From: Centropus unirufus
Taxonomy: Eukaryota; Chordata; Aves; Cuculiformes; Centropidae
Assembly (NCBI GenBank): GCA_013397695.1
Contig: VYZI01000384.1
Location: 434,847-498,846, forward strand
DNA: 64,000 bases
Reading direction: 5' to 3'
The notes below the pieces were generated by a model, which saw nothing but the letters and a program-made list of their open reading frames with translations, was not told the origin of the DNA and did no database searches. A program made the position numbers and the translations under genes. Shown in pieces: positions 11,793 to 23,579 of this stretch. Numbering within the stretch: the first letter of the stretch is position 1; every line of letters begins with the position of its first letter.

Positions 11793-12949
11793 AAGTGTTG
11801 TGAGCATCTCACTCTGCAGCAAGCTGACTCTGTAAACACTCGTTTATTTTACTTCCCCCTTTTTTCATTTTTTTACCCTCTGAGCAGAGGACAGAAGTCT
11901 CTTGGCTTACAGAACCACGCTGCTCCCTGCCCCAAGGTGGCTGATCCCCGCCTCTGCTCTTCCCTCCTGTCTGCTCAGGCCCTGAGGGCTGAAGCGAGGC
12001 CACACAACTACAGTGAGACTTGCCCTAGCAATTTGCCTTTTAACTGGGAAGGGAGCAGTAGTTACTGATGAGTTGTCACCCCTGTAACCTTCACCAGCCC
12101 ACCCTGCATTTTGGCAGTGCCACCTTCATGTTAACCTAATTAGAGTGTAAGTTCTGCCATAGCTGGTGTTTTCGGGCAGCTCCCCCTCAGGCAGGCGGCG
12201 ATCGAGGGGACCATCCGAGCGACCATCAGATGTGCTGCTTACCCTGCAACGGCGCATCCCTCCCTGAGCCCACTGCAGCACAGCTCACCTCGTGGGAGCA
12301 CCTTCCAGGGAGGGTGCTTTAACAACACAAACATTCATTAGGAAGCGCTGTAATAACACGGCAGAAACAAGTGTCAAACGTCTCACATAGCAAGAAGTAC
12401 ATGGACTCAAGCAGTCAAGAGCAAGTCAACATTTTTTCCTATTACCCTAACTTTGATAATAATTTTACACAGTAAATGAAAAACTCCCCAAGAAATCTGG
12501 GGCAGGTCGCTCTTTGCTGCTGCCAGCAACTTCATAATTGCTAAAATGGAAGAACTTGGAGACTACACCTGTAATGTTATTTTTAATTCCCTACACAGGA
12601 CAAGACCATACTGCTTCCTTTCCTCCTCTCCTTTTCCAGTACCTTCCACTCTTTCCTGTATGAATTACACTTGCTGGAATCAAAGAGAACAACAGAAACC
12701 CACAAATCTGTCATGTAATAAGACAAAAACATCCAGAAGGGTGGCAAGCATCACTGAAAGCCTGAACTGCCCCCAGTGTCCCAAGCCTGCCAGAGGACCC
12801 ATTGACCACAAGAGCAGAACACTCAGAGAGGTCCCATCCAACCGAGAGCTGTGTGTGACTCAGCAGAACACAGGCTCACATTCCCATGCTTTTCTACTTC
12901 AGCAATTAACTTAAATCAAACAGATCTTTTTTTTTTTTAACCTTCTTAA
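11793..12949. other. Non-coding stretch between two CR1 copies
   Basis: No gene is recognised. 12420-12540 is AT-rich. A T-run ends at about 12938, just before the next CR1. The 122-codon open frame at 12546-12914 is unlike any family I know and has no exon signals. Confidence 0.5.
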
Positions 12950-13440
12950 CAAAACCATAGGATAATTTAGGTTGGAAAGGATCTTTGAAGGTCATCTAGT
13001 GCAATTCACTGACAACTTCAAACGTAGAATAGCTTGTACTGGGTCAGACCCAGTTCAGCTCTGAATATCCCAAATGATGGAGGTTCCCACCCCTGCCTGG
13101 GCCCCTGTTCCCATGTTGGAACATCCTCCTGGTGAGAAAGTTCTTCCTATTTAACCACAATTTCCCTTACTGCAATTTTCATCCCGTATCCTCTCTCTGC
13201 ACACCTCGGAGATGAGCCTGAATCTGCCTTCTGCTCTAACCCTCCACTGGGTACCTGAAGAGAGCAAAGAAACTAAACCCACCTCAGCCTCCTCCTCTCC
13301 AGACAGAACAACGCCAGCTTACTCAGCCTCTCCTTGTAGTGCGTGGGCTCCTACCTTGGTGGCCCCTGTACTGGGGAGGCTGAGACTGCTCACAGCACTC
13401 CAGGTGCAATTTCACAAGTTCTAAGCAGAGAGGGGAAGTT
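12950..13440 (-). mobile_element. CR1 LINE fragment, older subfamily (about 490 bp)
   Basis: The plus strand starts with ATAGGATAATTTAGGTTGGAAAGGATCTTTGAAGG-type sequence, the reverse complement of a CR1 3' end (a TCATCTAGT word follows near 12995). It goes on through the CCTGGTGAGAAAGTTCTTCC region (13129) and the GGTACCTGAAGAGAGCAAAG region (13250). It finishes in the CACTCCAGGTGCAATTTCAC region (13397), all in CR1 order. It is more diverged than the 11480 copy and belongs to another subfamily. The 5' end is truncated and no frame is intact. Confidence 0.9.
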
Positions 13441-14060
13441 AAAAAGAGTGGGGTTGACAGTTATTAAAAAGTTTAATGACTAGACATTTGGCTCAAGTAT
13501 TACAGGTAGAGCATTTAAGTTCTACCTGCCATACCAAATTGCCTTCATTGCTCATACAATGCAAATTTTCATAATTGGCACTGGAGAAAAAGAATAATTT
13601 ACATATCATCCACATCTATTTGATCAAAACTCAGTGTATTTTCAGGAACAAATTTGAACCTCAAGGTCAAATGTTGCAAACAAAGATTAACTCTACTTTT
13701 TACCTATAGGATTAGCCACACAAGAGACATTGCTTTAAAGGCTTTTTTCCTTCAGCCTACATAATATTGAAATTAAAGGACTTAACTCCCATCAGTGCAG
13801 GGGTTTGATACATTTACGAATCTCCATTCACAAAAGCCATCAAACCAACCTTGCTAAAAGGAACTAATTTTGACTGTCAAAAAAACCCCAAACCTGTTTA
13901 CCAGCTTTAGCAGGCTGGGTAATTCCCAAAAATACTTGGAGCAACTTTGGTTTCTGCTACATCAGAAATTTTACGGCCTACAAGAGAACGCAACACCAAG
14001 GAATGAACAGGAATGTTTAGGGTCAAATAAGCCATTATGAGATCATTGGTTTGACTCACC
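13441..14060. other. AT-rich block, candidate conserved non-coding element
   Basis: The block is rich in TAAT, CATAATTGG, AATAATTTACAT, TTTGATCAAA and AGGTCAAATGTTGCAAACAAAG words. It includes a perfect 8-bp inverted repeat, CAGGTAGA (13503-13510) and TCTACCTG (13521-13528), with a 10-base loop. CAGGTA is the core bound by ZEB-type repressors. No transposon or coding signature. Enhancer function is inference. Confidence 0.35.
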
Positions 14061-16130
14061 TATACTTCTGTTCCATTAATGCAGTTTGGAAGGTGAGGCT
14101 TTAGTAAACGCAGCTACAGACAAACGAGGAAATCAGAGCAGCATTCAGAGATAACCACGTCTCTGAAGCCTGAGATTTATCCAGAGGGGCGCTGCTGGGG
14201 GAAAGGTCTGAACACGCACTAAAGGGTGCCCATGACCCAGGTAGAGCAGCAGCAAAGCAAAGCACCGGCTCAATCAGAACTTCAGGAGAGCCGCACTACT
14301 GACCCAGGGAGAACCGAACTCAGGCTCCAACATTTTAAGTACAACAAAACCAGCACGGGTGGAGGAAATGCAACACAGCGGCAGCACAGACACCGGTGGA
14401 GCATCTACCTCCCAGCCCAGGAGAGGATTTAGCTCCTAAAGTCTCAGGGCACCTCAGGGCCACCCTTGGGATCCAGGGGAGGGAAGGGGACGGAGGCTCG
14501 GCCCGTGCAGGCACTGCTGTCGCTCCACATGGTGAGGAAGACACGGGCAGAGAAAGTGGGGAATGGAGGCGGCATGGAAGCATCTGGGAAGAGCAGGGGA
14601 AGCCAGTAAACCTCTCCCAAATAGATGTGACCCAATAGAAATTAGGGAAGATAGTATTGATAGGGGCCTTCCCCACGGAATTCAGAGGGAAGAAAACCCA
14701 CTGCTGCTGCTTTGCAGCATTGCTTACCGAGCCATCTGTCACCAGCAAACGTCCTCTCCTGTGCCTCTCGGGTACCTGCGCGGGGCCCAGCCGTGCCAGG
14801 CACGGGGCGCTGCGGCTGAGCAAAGGGAGCGCGCCCGACAGCTTCCTTCGACTGCTCCAAGAACAGATCCAGCAAAGCCCAACGGGCACAGCTTAGGGAC
14901 GGGGCAGCTGCCTGGAGCATGGAGACACCCACAGCACTGCTCAGTTCTCAGCCTGCTGACAAACAGCTAGGGATGTGTGGATTAGATGTGGGGCAACCAA
15001 GACCGGAGCAGCAGCCTCTTAAAGGCAAATGCAGTTAAGATTTGATTTAGGAAACTTTCAGAAATCACACCTGGATGGCTTCCTAAGGCACTCAGAGACA
15101 ACTTTCCTGTTGTGATGCTTATGGATTTTGCAACACTTACAAAGCCCATTGGCAGCAACGAGAACTGCAGGTCTTAATCCACACGGTGCATTATCACTGA
15201 AATGTTCTCTATTTAATTAGTAAGGAAAATGCAAACACTTTTTTCCTTGTTTTCTCCAGCATTAAATAGCTTGCAAACTACTCCACAGGTGCTTTTACTG
15301 GTGAAGAGCCACACTTAAGCAAAATCACTCATTGACCTCAGCTGAAAACTCAGCCATTAAATGATGAGCATGTTGAGAAGGGCCATTTCCCTTGACAGGG
15401 GCAGTGCACCTTCCCCAGCTCTGGGGCTTTCCTGGCCTCAGGAACAAGGCAGTTGTACCGTGCCCATTTTCTGTTTCTGGTTCCAGCAGTTTTCTTAACC
15501 TTGGGAAAATTTTGCATCATTATTCTAATCACAAGAAGTGGGCGTACACGGAGTCTTTCCAACAAAGAAAAGAAACTGAGATGGCAGATGCATGAAATTT
15601 TATCCTGCAAAATGACAGAAGGGGAAGTAATGAAACCCTAGAACTGTCACTTACCCAGGTAGGAGTCGGCAGGTGTAAATAAAAAACTGCATTCTTTTAA
15701 ACCCATTCAGGTGTTGATAAACTGACACCAAGTATTTATAGTGCTACAAAATAAAGGTGCGGTAACTATACCTGTTTATTTTAGAACAGCCTTCACCCTC
15801 ACACAGAGGCAAACAGCGCACCTCTGCCTGTGATACGCTTCAAAAGTCCACACGGAGGAGAGGGGAATCTTCCCATATGTCCTGACACACCGTCATACAT
15901 GAAAAATGCATGCAGTTTCCTATCTGCCCGGCACATCGGGTTACAGGGCCGGGTGAGGGCTGCAGCGCGGCTCGGAGCCACGCGAGCGGGGGAGCCCACG
16001 CGGGGGCCCTGGCTGCCGCCCCACAGCTGCGAGGAGACGCAAGGAGTTCCACATTTTAACTGTTCTCTGTTTTAAGTCCTCAACTTTGTTAAAGTTGCTA
16101 TGTTAAAAAACTAGGGTTTTATTCAAATAA
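14061..16130. other. Non-coding stretch leading to a CpG island
   Basis: 14230-14900 is GC-rich, with overlapping chance frames on both strands (up to 184 codons) and no family match. 15000-15340 and 15680-15780 are AT-rich. 15930-16020 is CpG-rich and may be the outer shore of the following island. No repeat is recognised. Confidence 0.5.
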
Positions 16131-16139
16131 ACAGAGAGT

Positions 16140-16760
16140 TACGGAGAATTTTCCCAGGCGCAGGAAACCCCGGAGACACCCAGCGAGGGCCCCCTCGGCC
16201 GGGCAGACCCCGGCTCTCCCCACACCGCAGCGCGCGGGGAGGCGCGGCGGTCAGGCAGCGCGCGTGCTGCTCCCACACCTCCTCCTGACAGCTGCCCGGG
16301 AGCGGGGATCGCAGCGAGCTTTCCCCTCTCCCCGCTCAGCTCCAGCCCCCCTGGAATTCCGCCGCGGCGCTCCCTTTGCTGCCGGCGCCTCCCGTTGCAG
16401 CGGCGAGGGGCAGGAGCCCGGCCCGCTCCCACCCGCGGGTTTCAGCCTTTCAGCTGCGGGGGCATCGCGGCAGCGGAAAACAGGAGAGGTTTGCGCAGAG
16501 CGAGGCCCGTTTCCCTCCTTTGCGTGGAGGCGGGGGCGCAGGCCCCGGCCCCGCTCGGCCCCAGGCCCCCCGAGCCCCCCCAGGCCCCGGAGCCGCTCGC
16601 CCGCCTGGGGACCTTCCTGAAATCAGAACACGGCCCCATTTCCAGCCAGGCCCCCGGGAGTCCAGGGTTGTCCCTGTTAGCAAGGACTCTCCTTGAAAAC
16701 CGGGACACCTGGTGACCGTAAGGAGGGGGTAGTCGGTCCCAGCCCTGCACCCTTCTCTCC
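16140..16760. promoter_or_regulatory. CpG island, candidate promoter
   Basis: By hand I count 52 CpG dinucleotides between 16141 and 16620, in sequence of roughly 70% G+C. That is close to the number expected without CpG depletion, so this is a true island in otherwise depleted DNA. GC-box-like words such as GGAGGCGGGGGCGC (near 16526) are present. Downstream lie an inverted bZIP-like pair at 16810-16831 and a TATA-like word at 16907. No open frame in either direction gives a recognisable protein, so any transcript would start with a non-coding exon or be non-coding. Direction is undetermined. Confidence 0.6.
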
Positions 16761-16809
16761 CGAAGGCCCGGCCATGGCAGGGGAGGGCTGAGCACCACTA
16801 GACGGGGTA

Positions 16810-16831
16810 TTATGCAATCCCGGTTGCATAA
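16810..16831. promoter_or_regulatory. Inverted pair of D-box / C/EBP-like sites
   Basis: TTATGCAA at 16810-16817 and TTGCATAA at 16824-16831 are exact reverse complements separated by six bases. TTATGYAA is the published D-box recognised by PAR bZIP factors (DBP, TEF, HLF) and NFIL3, and C/EBP proteins bind related words. The pair lies just beyond the CpG island. Perfect 8-bp inverted repeats at short spacing also occur by chance in 64 kb, so the motif identity is the main support. Confidence 0.35.
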
Positions 16832-16906
16832 CCTCGCCTCCCAGCTCCGGGTGTCTTCAGGCAGAATTCGCAATCCCGCTTCACACTCTTGCCCACAAAG
16901 GAGCAG

Positions 16907-16940
16907 TTTAAATATCAGGCTCTCTCTCTCTCTCGGGGGG
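16907..16940 (+). promoter_or_regulatory. TATA-like word followed by a (TC) tract and G run
   Basis: TTTAAATA at 16907-16914 is followed by an uninterrupted TC repeat (16920-16934) and six G (16935-16940). A TATA-like word upstream of a pyrimidine tract can mark a transcription start, and it lies near a CpG island. It could equally be a simple repeat of no function. Confidence 0.2.
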
Positions 16941-18019
16941 ATGAAAAAGGCTTTGCTCCTAGGTGCATTTCTGGCTAAATTGGGAAATGGAAGATTGGCT
17001 GCCAATATTTCAGATGTCACTTGAATCCTCAAAAATAAAAAGCAAGTCCTTTTTCCTTTTTCAGAACCCTTTTCCAGCAAACTCCTTTCTCAGCAGCTGC
17101 ACGTTCGGAGTTTGCAACTCCAAGTATGTCACCCTACCCAGACATTCTGTCCCGTCTGAACTTCAGCTAAAGACGCACCATCTATTTCTTCAAAATTAAG
17201 GTGTAAGCAAAATTTGACTACACAAAACATGATGAGTTATGAAATGTTACTGGATTTTATAAAAAATAGTTCCATGGTCTATTTTCCTCTACCCCTACCT
17301 CCAACAAGGAGCAGGGACAGCAATACATTCCACGTTCTAGTAAAGTATTTAGTCCAATTTTACTCGTTTAACAAGTTTAGTTAGTTCAGAAAGAAATATT
17401 GTAACTCTCAAAATAAGCATTTTAATATTGTGCTTACCAGTGCCTAGAGTCAAGTTAAAGACAAATAAAATTCACAGGTATTACCTGGGTCTGAAAGTAA
17501 GAAAAGAATGAAACAACAATGGATGCAAAATCCTGGCCCGGCAAAAGCTGGTCCTGAATGCACTTTGAAAGTATTATAATTGTTAATTAATTAAAAATTG
17601 CTCAAATAAAAATTATGTAAGTTTTCAGTACAGAAATCTATGCAAGGTAAAACCACTATCTGGTAAAGTACTTCAGTAAACGTTTTTCTTCCCAAATATA
17701 TTCTTTCCTTTTCATGTAACATTGAACATTTATTGTTATCTATGAAATTCACCCCAAGATCTTTCATTTGTAATGAGCTAAAAGGTAGGCTATCTGACAA
17801 TTATTAATGAGAATCTAAGCAGCTGATCAATATTTCAGGTACACCACCAGCAAGTGATGCAAAAACAGTAAAAGTTTAGGTTTTCTTTTACACATATGTT
17901 TCTATTATAATGAATCATTTCTATTATCACACTTCCTAAAATTAAGATGTGGGAGACGTTTTCAAAGCAGTTACCTTTTGCCTCCTGGCTGTGCAGGTGA
18001 ATAATGGCCATTCTCTCCC
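16941..18019. other. AT-rich non-coding block
   Basis: 17190-17950 is strongly AT-rich, with TTGTTAATTAATTAAAAATTG near 17579, AATAATTGTT-like and CTATTATAATGAATCATT words. It has no repeat or coding signature. It resembles the other enhancer-like AT blocks in this window. Confidence 0.35.
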
Positions 18020-18440
18020 AGTCCTACAGGTCTCCCTCTTGCCCTCGAAGCGACCCAAACCGCTGCCCCTAGCGCACCGGCCCGTGCCCCCAGCACGCAG
18101 GACGCTGGCTGGGCTCACGGCATTGCCCGCATGGGCGGCAGGGCAGAGCGGGGTTGCCCGAGCGGCATCGGCCCGCCGAGCCTGGGCTGCGTCACCGAGC
18201 CAGGAGCCCCCCGCGAGCCTCCCCGAGCCCCCCCAAACCTCCATGAGCCACCCCAAGCGCTTCCAGCCTCCCCAAGCACTCCCAGCCTCTCCGAGCCTCC
18301 CTGAGCCTCCCCTAGGTGTGATGGAGCCCCTGCTCTCACCCCCCGGGCTCCCTCCTGCCCTCGAGGTGCTCCGGGCCCTGCCAGGCGCTGCTCAGGGCTG
18401 TGCGAGGAGCCCCGCGCCCCGACGCACGCAGCACGGGGAG
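18020..18440. promoter_or_regulatory. CpG-rich patch (weak island)
   Basis: Two adjacent 60-base lines (18061 and 18121) hold 7 and 8 CpG, and G+C is high, but the patch is short and C-biased on the plus strand. The right half becomes a degenerate tandem repeat. A 252-codon frame covers it (17949-18707) with a Pro/Ser/Ala-rich translation and no domain. Confidence 0.35.
18188..18315. repeat. Degenerate GAGCCTCCC-type tandem repeat
   Basis: About 128 bp are built from imperfect copies of GAGCCTCCC / CAGCCTCCCC units at 9-15 base spacing. The minus strand is correspondingly G-rich, with runs that could support G-quadruplex folding. Copies are too diverged for an exact unit count. Confidence 0.5.
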
Positions 18441-19529
18441 GGAACGAGAGCAGGGAATGGCTTTTATCAACAAATCCCAAGAAAGAAAACAATTGTACAC
18501 CTCTCCCCTCCGGATAATTCAAGCAGTCCCTCGCAGAGCAAAAGGCCCGAGGCGCGTGCCTGGGCCGCGCACACACCTCAGGCGATGGAGCCAGGGAGGA
18601 CGCAGCTCCTTACCCACGAAACACAGGGCAGTGAGGAAACCCACCAGTTAGGAGCACTTCAGCCAGAAAGAGCGGCTTTGAAAAGTGCTGCCTGGAAACT
18701 GTACTGAAAAGGCACGAAGCTGTTCAAGCCCCAGGCACCACCTCCCAGTTTTACCAGTTTTAGTGCATTATAGGAAAGGGAAGACAAAGAAGCCTTGCCA
18801 GCAAACCCCAAACGCCACAGACATTACCTGCCATGAAAGTAACTGGAAAAGAAGAGGTAGCGGATTGAATGTGAGCAAGTAGGAGATGAAACTGAACACC
18901 CTCACCACTAAAACGTTACAGAAGAGAGGAGGCAACCAACCCATGGCTCCCGCATCTCATCCCACCTCACCTCACCTCACCTCCTCTGCAGAGGCTTTGA
19001 CAGCGCAGGTAAGCCCATCTCCCTGTGAAACCTGCCGACACTGAACTGGGACAGGCTCTTCCACGATGAACTCATATTGAACAGCTATTCTCAACCCAAA
19101 GTGTGGAGGAAATGAAGGGCAAGAGAAAAGGGGAGGTTCCCAATAGCTTCAGTTTTAACACATCCACACAGAAATAAGTGAGCCAAGTAATCCACATAAC
19201 CCCCCACACACACTGTTTTTATGGAAGAGACAATACAAAGGTGCCTCCATATCCCCACGCACCCAGAGCTCGCGCTGGTCCCCCCTGCTCTGGGCACCCA
19301 CCGCTCAGGCCCTGCTCCTCACTGCACCAGGAGGCACCTGGCCAGCTGCACCAGCCCAGCAAAGGTTCTGTTCTACACAACAGCACCCGTACGGGTTCAA
19401 CTCTAAGCCTTCAAAACCCCTTCTTTTCTCACAGACAAATGCTCCGAACCATCAACAAAAGGCAGGATTTTATTAGGAAAAAAATCTGTGAAAGATCAGA
19501 AAGAAATCAAGCTTTTAGTGCAGCTTTTT
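18441..19529. other. Non-coding stretch
   Basis: No gene is recognised. A short CCTCA repeat (three full copies plus partial ones) lies at 18961-18984. 19250-19420 is GC-rich with chance frames. Nothing else is supported. Confidence 0.5.
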
Positions 19530-20300
19530 AAATGTCCCCTCAAATGATCTCAGTAAAGGTCACTACATCTTAATTTTGCAAATTATGTTTGTCACTCTCG
19601 TATTATGAGAGTGATGGAAGTAACTGCTGATTCCTTTGCATTAGGATCTTTGCATCTGGAAAACAGCATTTTCTCTTATAGGTCTAATAAATTTTTGCAA
19701 TACAGTCTAGAAGAATTATACTGTTGCATTTGAAAATAAGCATTGTTGGACCTTTACCTTAGAAGATGAAATTCCATGAATTAATGGGTTCTTGAGTAAT
19801 CAGAACTTGAAGCAGTATTTCACCTGTACAGACTCCTCCATAGCAGCACAGCTGAGGTGAAGGACAGTCCCAGATTCTTGGGTTTGGGTAAAAAGAGACT
19901 CCAAAAATACACTAGTGATTGCTCCACCCAACTACTAAAATAAATTGTGAAAATCTAAGTAATTAAAATAGTTATAAATATTACAGAAACGAACTACAGC
20001 ACTATGCAACCTGTCAAGAGTACAAATGATCCAATGTGGAGCAAAATTGCATCTGAACATGAAAGAGCTACGTGCAACAGGCACAGAATGTTCCTTAAGC
20101 ACTGAGCAGGAATTGCCATTGGTAAGATGACTTGCTTTTAACATCAAAGTGATCAACATGATAAAGCTGTGTTTGCTAGGACTCAGCCTAAGCACCACTT
20201 TAAAAATCATTGACTTGGTTCATATTTCTTGTCCAAATAAGAACATAAGAAATCTCTGAAATGGTAGTAAATTAAAAATGGTAAATAAAACTTATAGCCA
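19530..20300. other. AT-rich block with POU-like octamer words
   Basis: An ATTTTGCAAATTATG stretch near 19573 and two copies of TTTGCAT (19635-19641 and 19649-19655) resemble POU-factor octamers. A perfect 8-bp hairpin, TCACTCTC / GAGAGTGA (19592-19599 and 19607-19614, 7-base loop), sits between them. No repeat or coding signature is visible. It is a good candidate for a conserved regulatory element, untested. Confidence 0.4.
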
Positions 20301-22729
20301 GTCTGCCTTCTGCATGGCAGAGCTAAGTAGACGTGAAGGGCACCTTTTGCTGGTGCCAAGCATTCTATGCCGATTTGTCTAAGCGTTAAACCCCCAGGTG
20401 TACCCTGAAATTCAGTGACGCTGTCCCTTTGCTACTTACACGGCAGTCGCACATCCAAACCCGCGACAGATTCGGTGACCACAGCCCCGAGCTGGGCAGC
20501 GCGTCGTCCTGCAGCCACGCGGAGCTCCGCTCCGTCCCGCTGCTTCTGCTGCAACGCTCCTTTATCAAGGATCTGCTCGTACGATGGAGCTGACTTGGAG
20601 CAGGCAAAGAGTAGGCAGTAAATCCGTGATACCATTATTCCAGGCGCAGGTGGCACGGTGACCCGGAGGAGCACACAGTGCCCTGGGCACAGCCAGCCAG
20701 CACGGCACCTGTGCCCACACCGTGGAACACCGGGCACGGGGAAGCGCCGAACGGGGGCTGCTCCACACGGGCGGGAGGTAAATGTCACTGCAGAGCAAAC
20801 CCTGCTGGCACCCAAACATTTGCACAAAAAAACCACTTTTTAAGGCAATTCCCTTTTCAAAGAGCATAAATGTTTCCGAGGAGCCGTTCTGACCCTGAGC
20901 AGGAGCTCAAATTTAAGAACTGAACTAACTTCCCCTGGCTTCATGGTGCTTCCACCCTGAGCAGCCCTGCTTTGTCTCATCTGCACTGACCGGGGAAAGA
21001 GACACCTGGGCTGGGGAGGATTTATTAATTTGCTACTCCTGTGATCACCTCAAATAGCCAAAACCCTACAGTGGGGGTGCTTAAGAATTATAGAAAGTAA
21101 ATGTCAGGCATCTGGTTCCCAAGATACGACTTTGGAAAAGCCCCTTTTGGCACTGCTCAAAACCCGCATGAAGCGCAGGGTAACTGAATGGTACCTTCCC
21201 ATTATCTTATCAAGACCACCTTTGATAGCCAGCAATAGACACCCGTTCCTGCAGACAAACTGAAGTTACTGGCCTGGATGCCTTTGTTAGCAGAGAGAAG
21301 ATTGTTTCTGGTCCAGGTATTTTGTTTGCAGATCGGTAACAATGGCACTGGCTTTGTTTTTTCAGAGCTCTGTGCAAGATAAGGAGCAGTAAGTCTGCAC
21401 AGCCTCACAAACCACTGCCCCAAGGCCTGTGAGCCAGGCTAAAGGCGAGCACCTCAAGGGGCGAGCGAAGAACGGAGTTGAGGGAAGGGCAGCGGGGAGT
21501 GGGGGGGGTGGGCTCTTGCGCCTGGAGGAACAGCGCAAACACCCACAAACTTCTCAAGCCGTAAAATAGATCCAACTCCTGAGAGGGATATTTCTCTAAA
21601 GGAAATCAGGCCATTTTCAGCAGCATTTTAAAATCTACAATCTCATTCAAAGAAATAAGAACTCAATCACAAAACTAGGAAGCGGTGAATTTGGCAAAGG
21701 GTAATGGAAAACGGAGGCCACTTTCCCCTGCATTTCCTTAAATTTAATAATGTGGTTCCAAATTCAAGTATAAACCAATTCATTTAAAAGAACACTAGAA
21801 AGAAACTAGGACTTTAAAACAAAAACTGTCTACCGAAAGCCCGAAACAAAAAAGAGGGTTTTGTAGCCATTACAGCTTCAGAGGTGACCTTCGTATCGGA
21901 TCTTCCACTTCTCATCTCCCGAACAATTTGGCTTACATTAATCTTCTACAAGCAGAGCTGGAAAAAGGGCAAGAACTGTGAATTGTGAACAAAGCTCCTA
22001 GGCTGGCACCACATAAGCCAGAGACTGTGGCAAATCAGGCCCTGGCTCTGGGTTTAACAGACGCGCGTGCGCTGTGCCTCGGTATTTCACAGGCATCTCT
22101 CCCCGACAAGAGGCTACGCAACCTGCACGTGAAACGGGAATTTGACCTCCCCTCCAGAAAGGGAAAAACAAGCTCAACTCCAGGGATTTTTGTGCTATGG
22201 CAGCAGGATCTAGGACATACCACTGCAGCATATTTTCGGACGTATAGATAGCAACTGAGCAGTAATATTTTATGAAGGTGTCAAGTTCCTGCCCCCAAAG
22301 GTAACTGAAAAGTGCAAGGCAGCCATCGTGGCTCCAGATTCCAGAGACAGCTGAAAAAACCTATAATAGAGTGTTGGCCACCCTTGGAACACAAACTGAT
22401 GGACAAACCCAGACATTAAAACCTCGGCATCATTAGGTCGCAGGGCTCTCCCACCACGATCGATGCCTCCCACTCAGTGCCTGAGGTCTTCACTCAGCAG
22501 GCTCCTTCGCCACAGAGGCTGCTGTGCTGTAGTCGGAAAATATGCAGAGTGCCAGGAAGCTGCCCTCTACCCTCCTCCCTGTGCCAACGAGGAACAAAGC
22601 CAGTACCTGTTACAGGAAAATGGTATGGGGAAAAACCTGCAAGCAAGCTGAACCAGCCTTGCTCCAGAGATTCCTAGAGGGATCGATCTGAGCCCGCTAA
22701 AGGGCAGCCCCCAAAATGTGACCCAACAG
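20301..22729. other. Non-coding stretch, mixed composition
   Basis: 20400-20800 is GC-rich with chance frames. 21480-21520 is G-rich (see the G-quadruplex entry). 21590-21830 is AT-rich. A short inverted repeat, GGCACC / GGTGCC, lies at 20339-20357. No gene, RNA or transposon is recognised. Confidence 0.5.
21482..21512 (+). other. G-quadruplex motif
   Basis: Within 31 bases there are G-runs of 3, 3, 4, 8 and 3, separated by loops of 1-4 bases (GGG 21482-21484, GGG 21487-21489, GGGG 21494-21497, eight G 21501-21508, GGG 21510-21512). This satisfies the usual four-run rule for an intramolecular quadruplex. Confidence 0.55.
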
Positions 22730-23500
22730 CATCTTTGTAATATTTTATTAATCACTTGATTTTAGCTAATTTCATTTTCAGCATATAAAGGAATCAAATG
22801 GGAAGAAATGGAACACGGTGTCTCTAATCTACACACATTTATTTTATCTGTAAGACCACCCAGTGTCTGTAACACGGCTTGGTTACCATCAACATCCTCT
22901 CGAGTAACTTATTGGTCTAAGTACACCCAAATGTATCTGTCATGACAAAATTTTCTGTCATATTTGGACAGATTTTCTGCCAGAGGCAAATTAGATGTTC
23001 AAAAGTAAATATTTTCAACTTTTGAAGGCTCTGTAACAATTTTTTTTTCAGAAGAACCACACAGTTTTCCAGTAATTCATCTGCTTTTTAAGCAGGTAGA
23101 ACAGCAGAAGCCTAAAAAGAAATCCTCTTCCAACCTCAGTAAAAGATCATTTAATTACCTGCTATTTTAGATCTCCTAAACCAAGAGAAGTGGATTGTAA
23201 TATTGCGTTTGTGTCGTTGCGTGCTCAGACTGTTCGTCACATGTTCCCCACCACGGCTCTTCTGTAATTATGACAATAAAAATACACAAATAAGAATGTC
23301 CCAGATGAGTAACCAAAGCCCAAGTACAGCTTTTTTGTCCCAGAAAACAAACCTTCTCCAGAGTGAGTTAGGTAAGACTTAATAGTAGAGCCCATAACTG
23401 GTCTAATTTTAACTCTAACTGGTCCATAGTTTATGTCTTCAAGCTGGTCCCAGCTCTGAATCGCTGCCCCCTGTCCTCATACATATATATACACAAATCT
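22730..23500. other. AT-rich non-coding block
   Basis: Long AT-rich stretch with ATTTTATTAATCACTTGATTTTAGC near 22740, repeated TCTGTCAT words near 22940-22965 and TTAAGCAGG words. There are no open frames of note and no repeat family. Possible regulatory element. Confidence 0.3.
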
Positions 23501-23579
23501 ATAAAACATATGAGGTACCAAAAGATTCAAGGTGAGACTCTGTTTTCCTGGTCCAAACATGAGCTGGGCTCCTCCGGGT

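Noticed and set aside
17949..18707. Plus-strand open frame of 252 codons
   Set aside because: It runs through a CpG-rich patch and a CCTCC-type tandem repeat. The translation is repetitive Pro/Ser/Ala without a domain.
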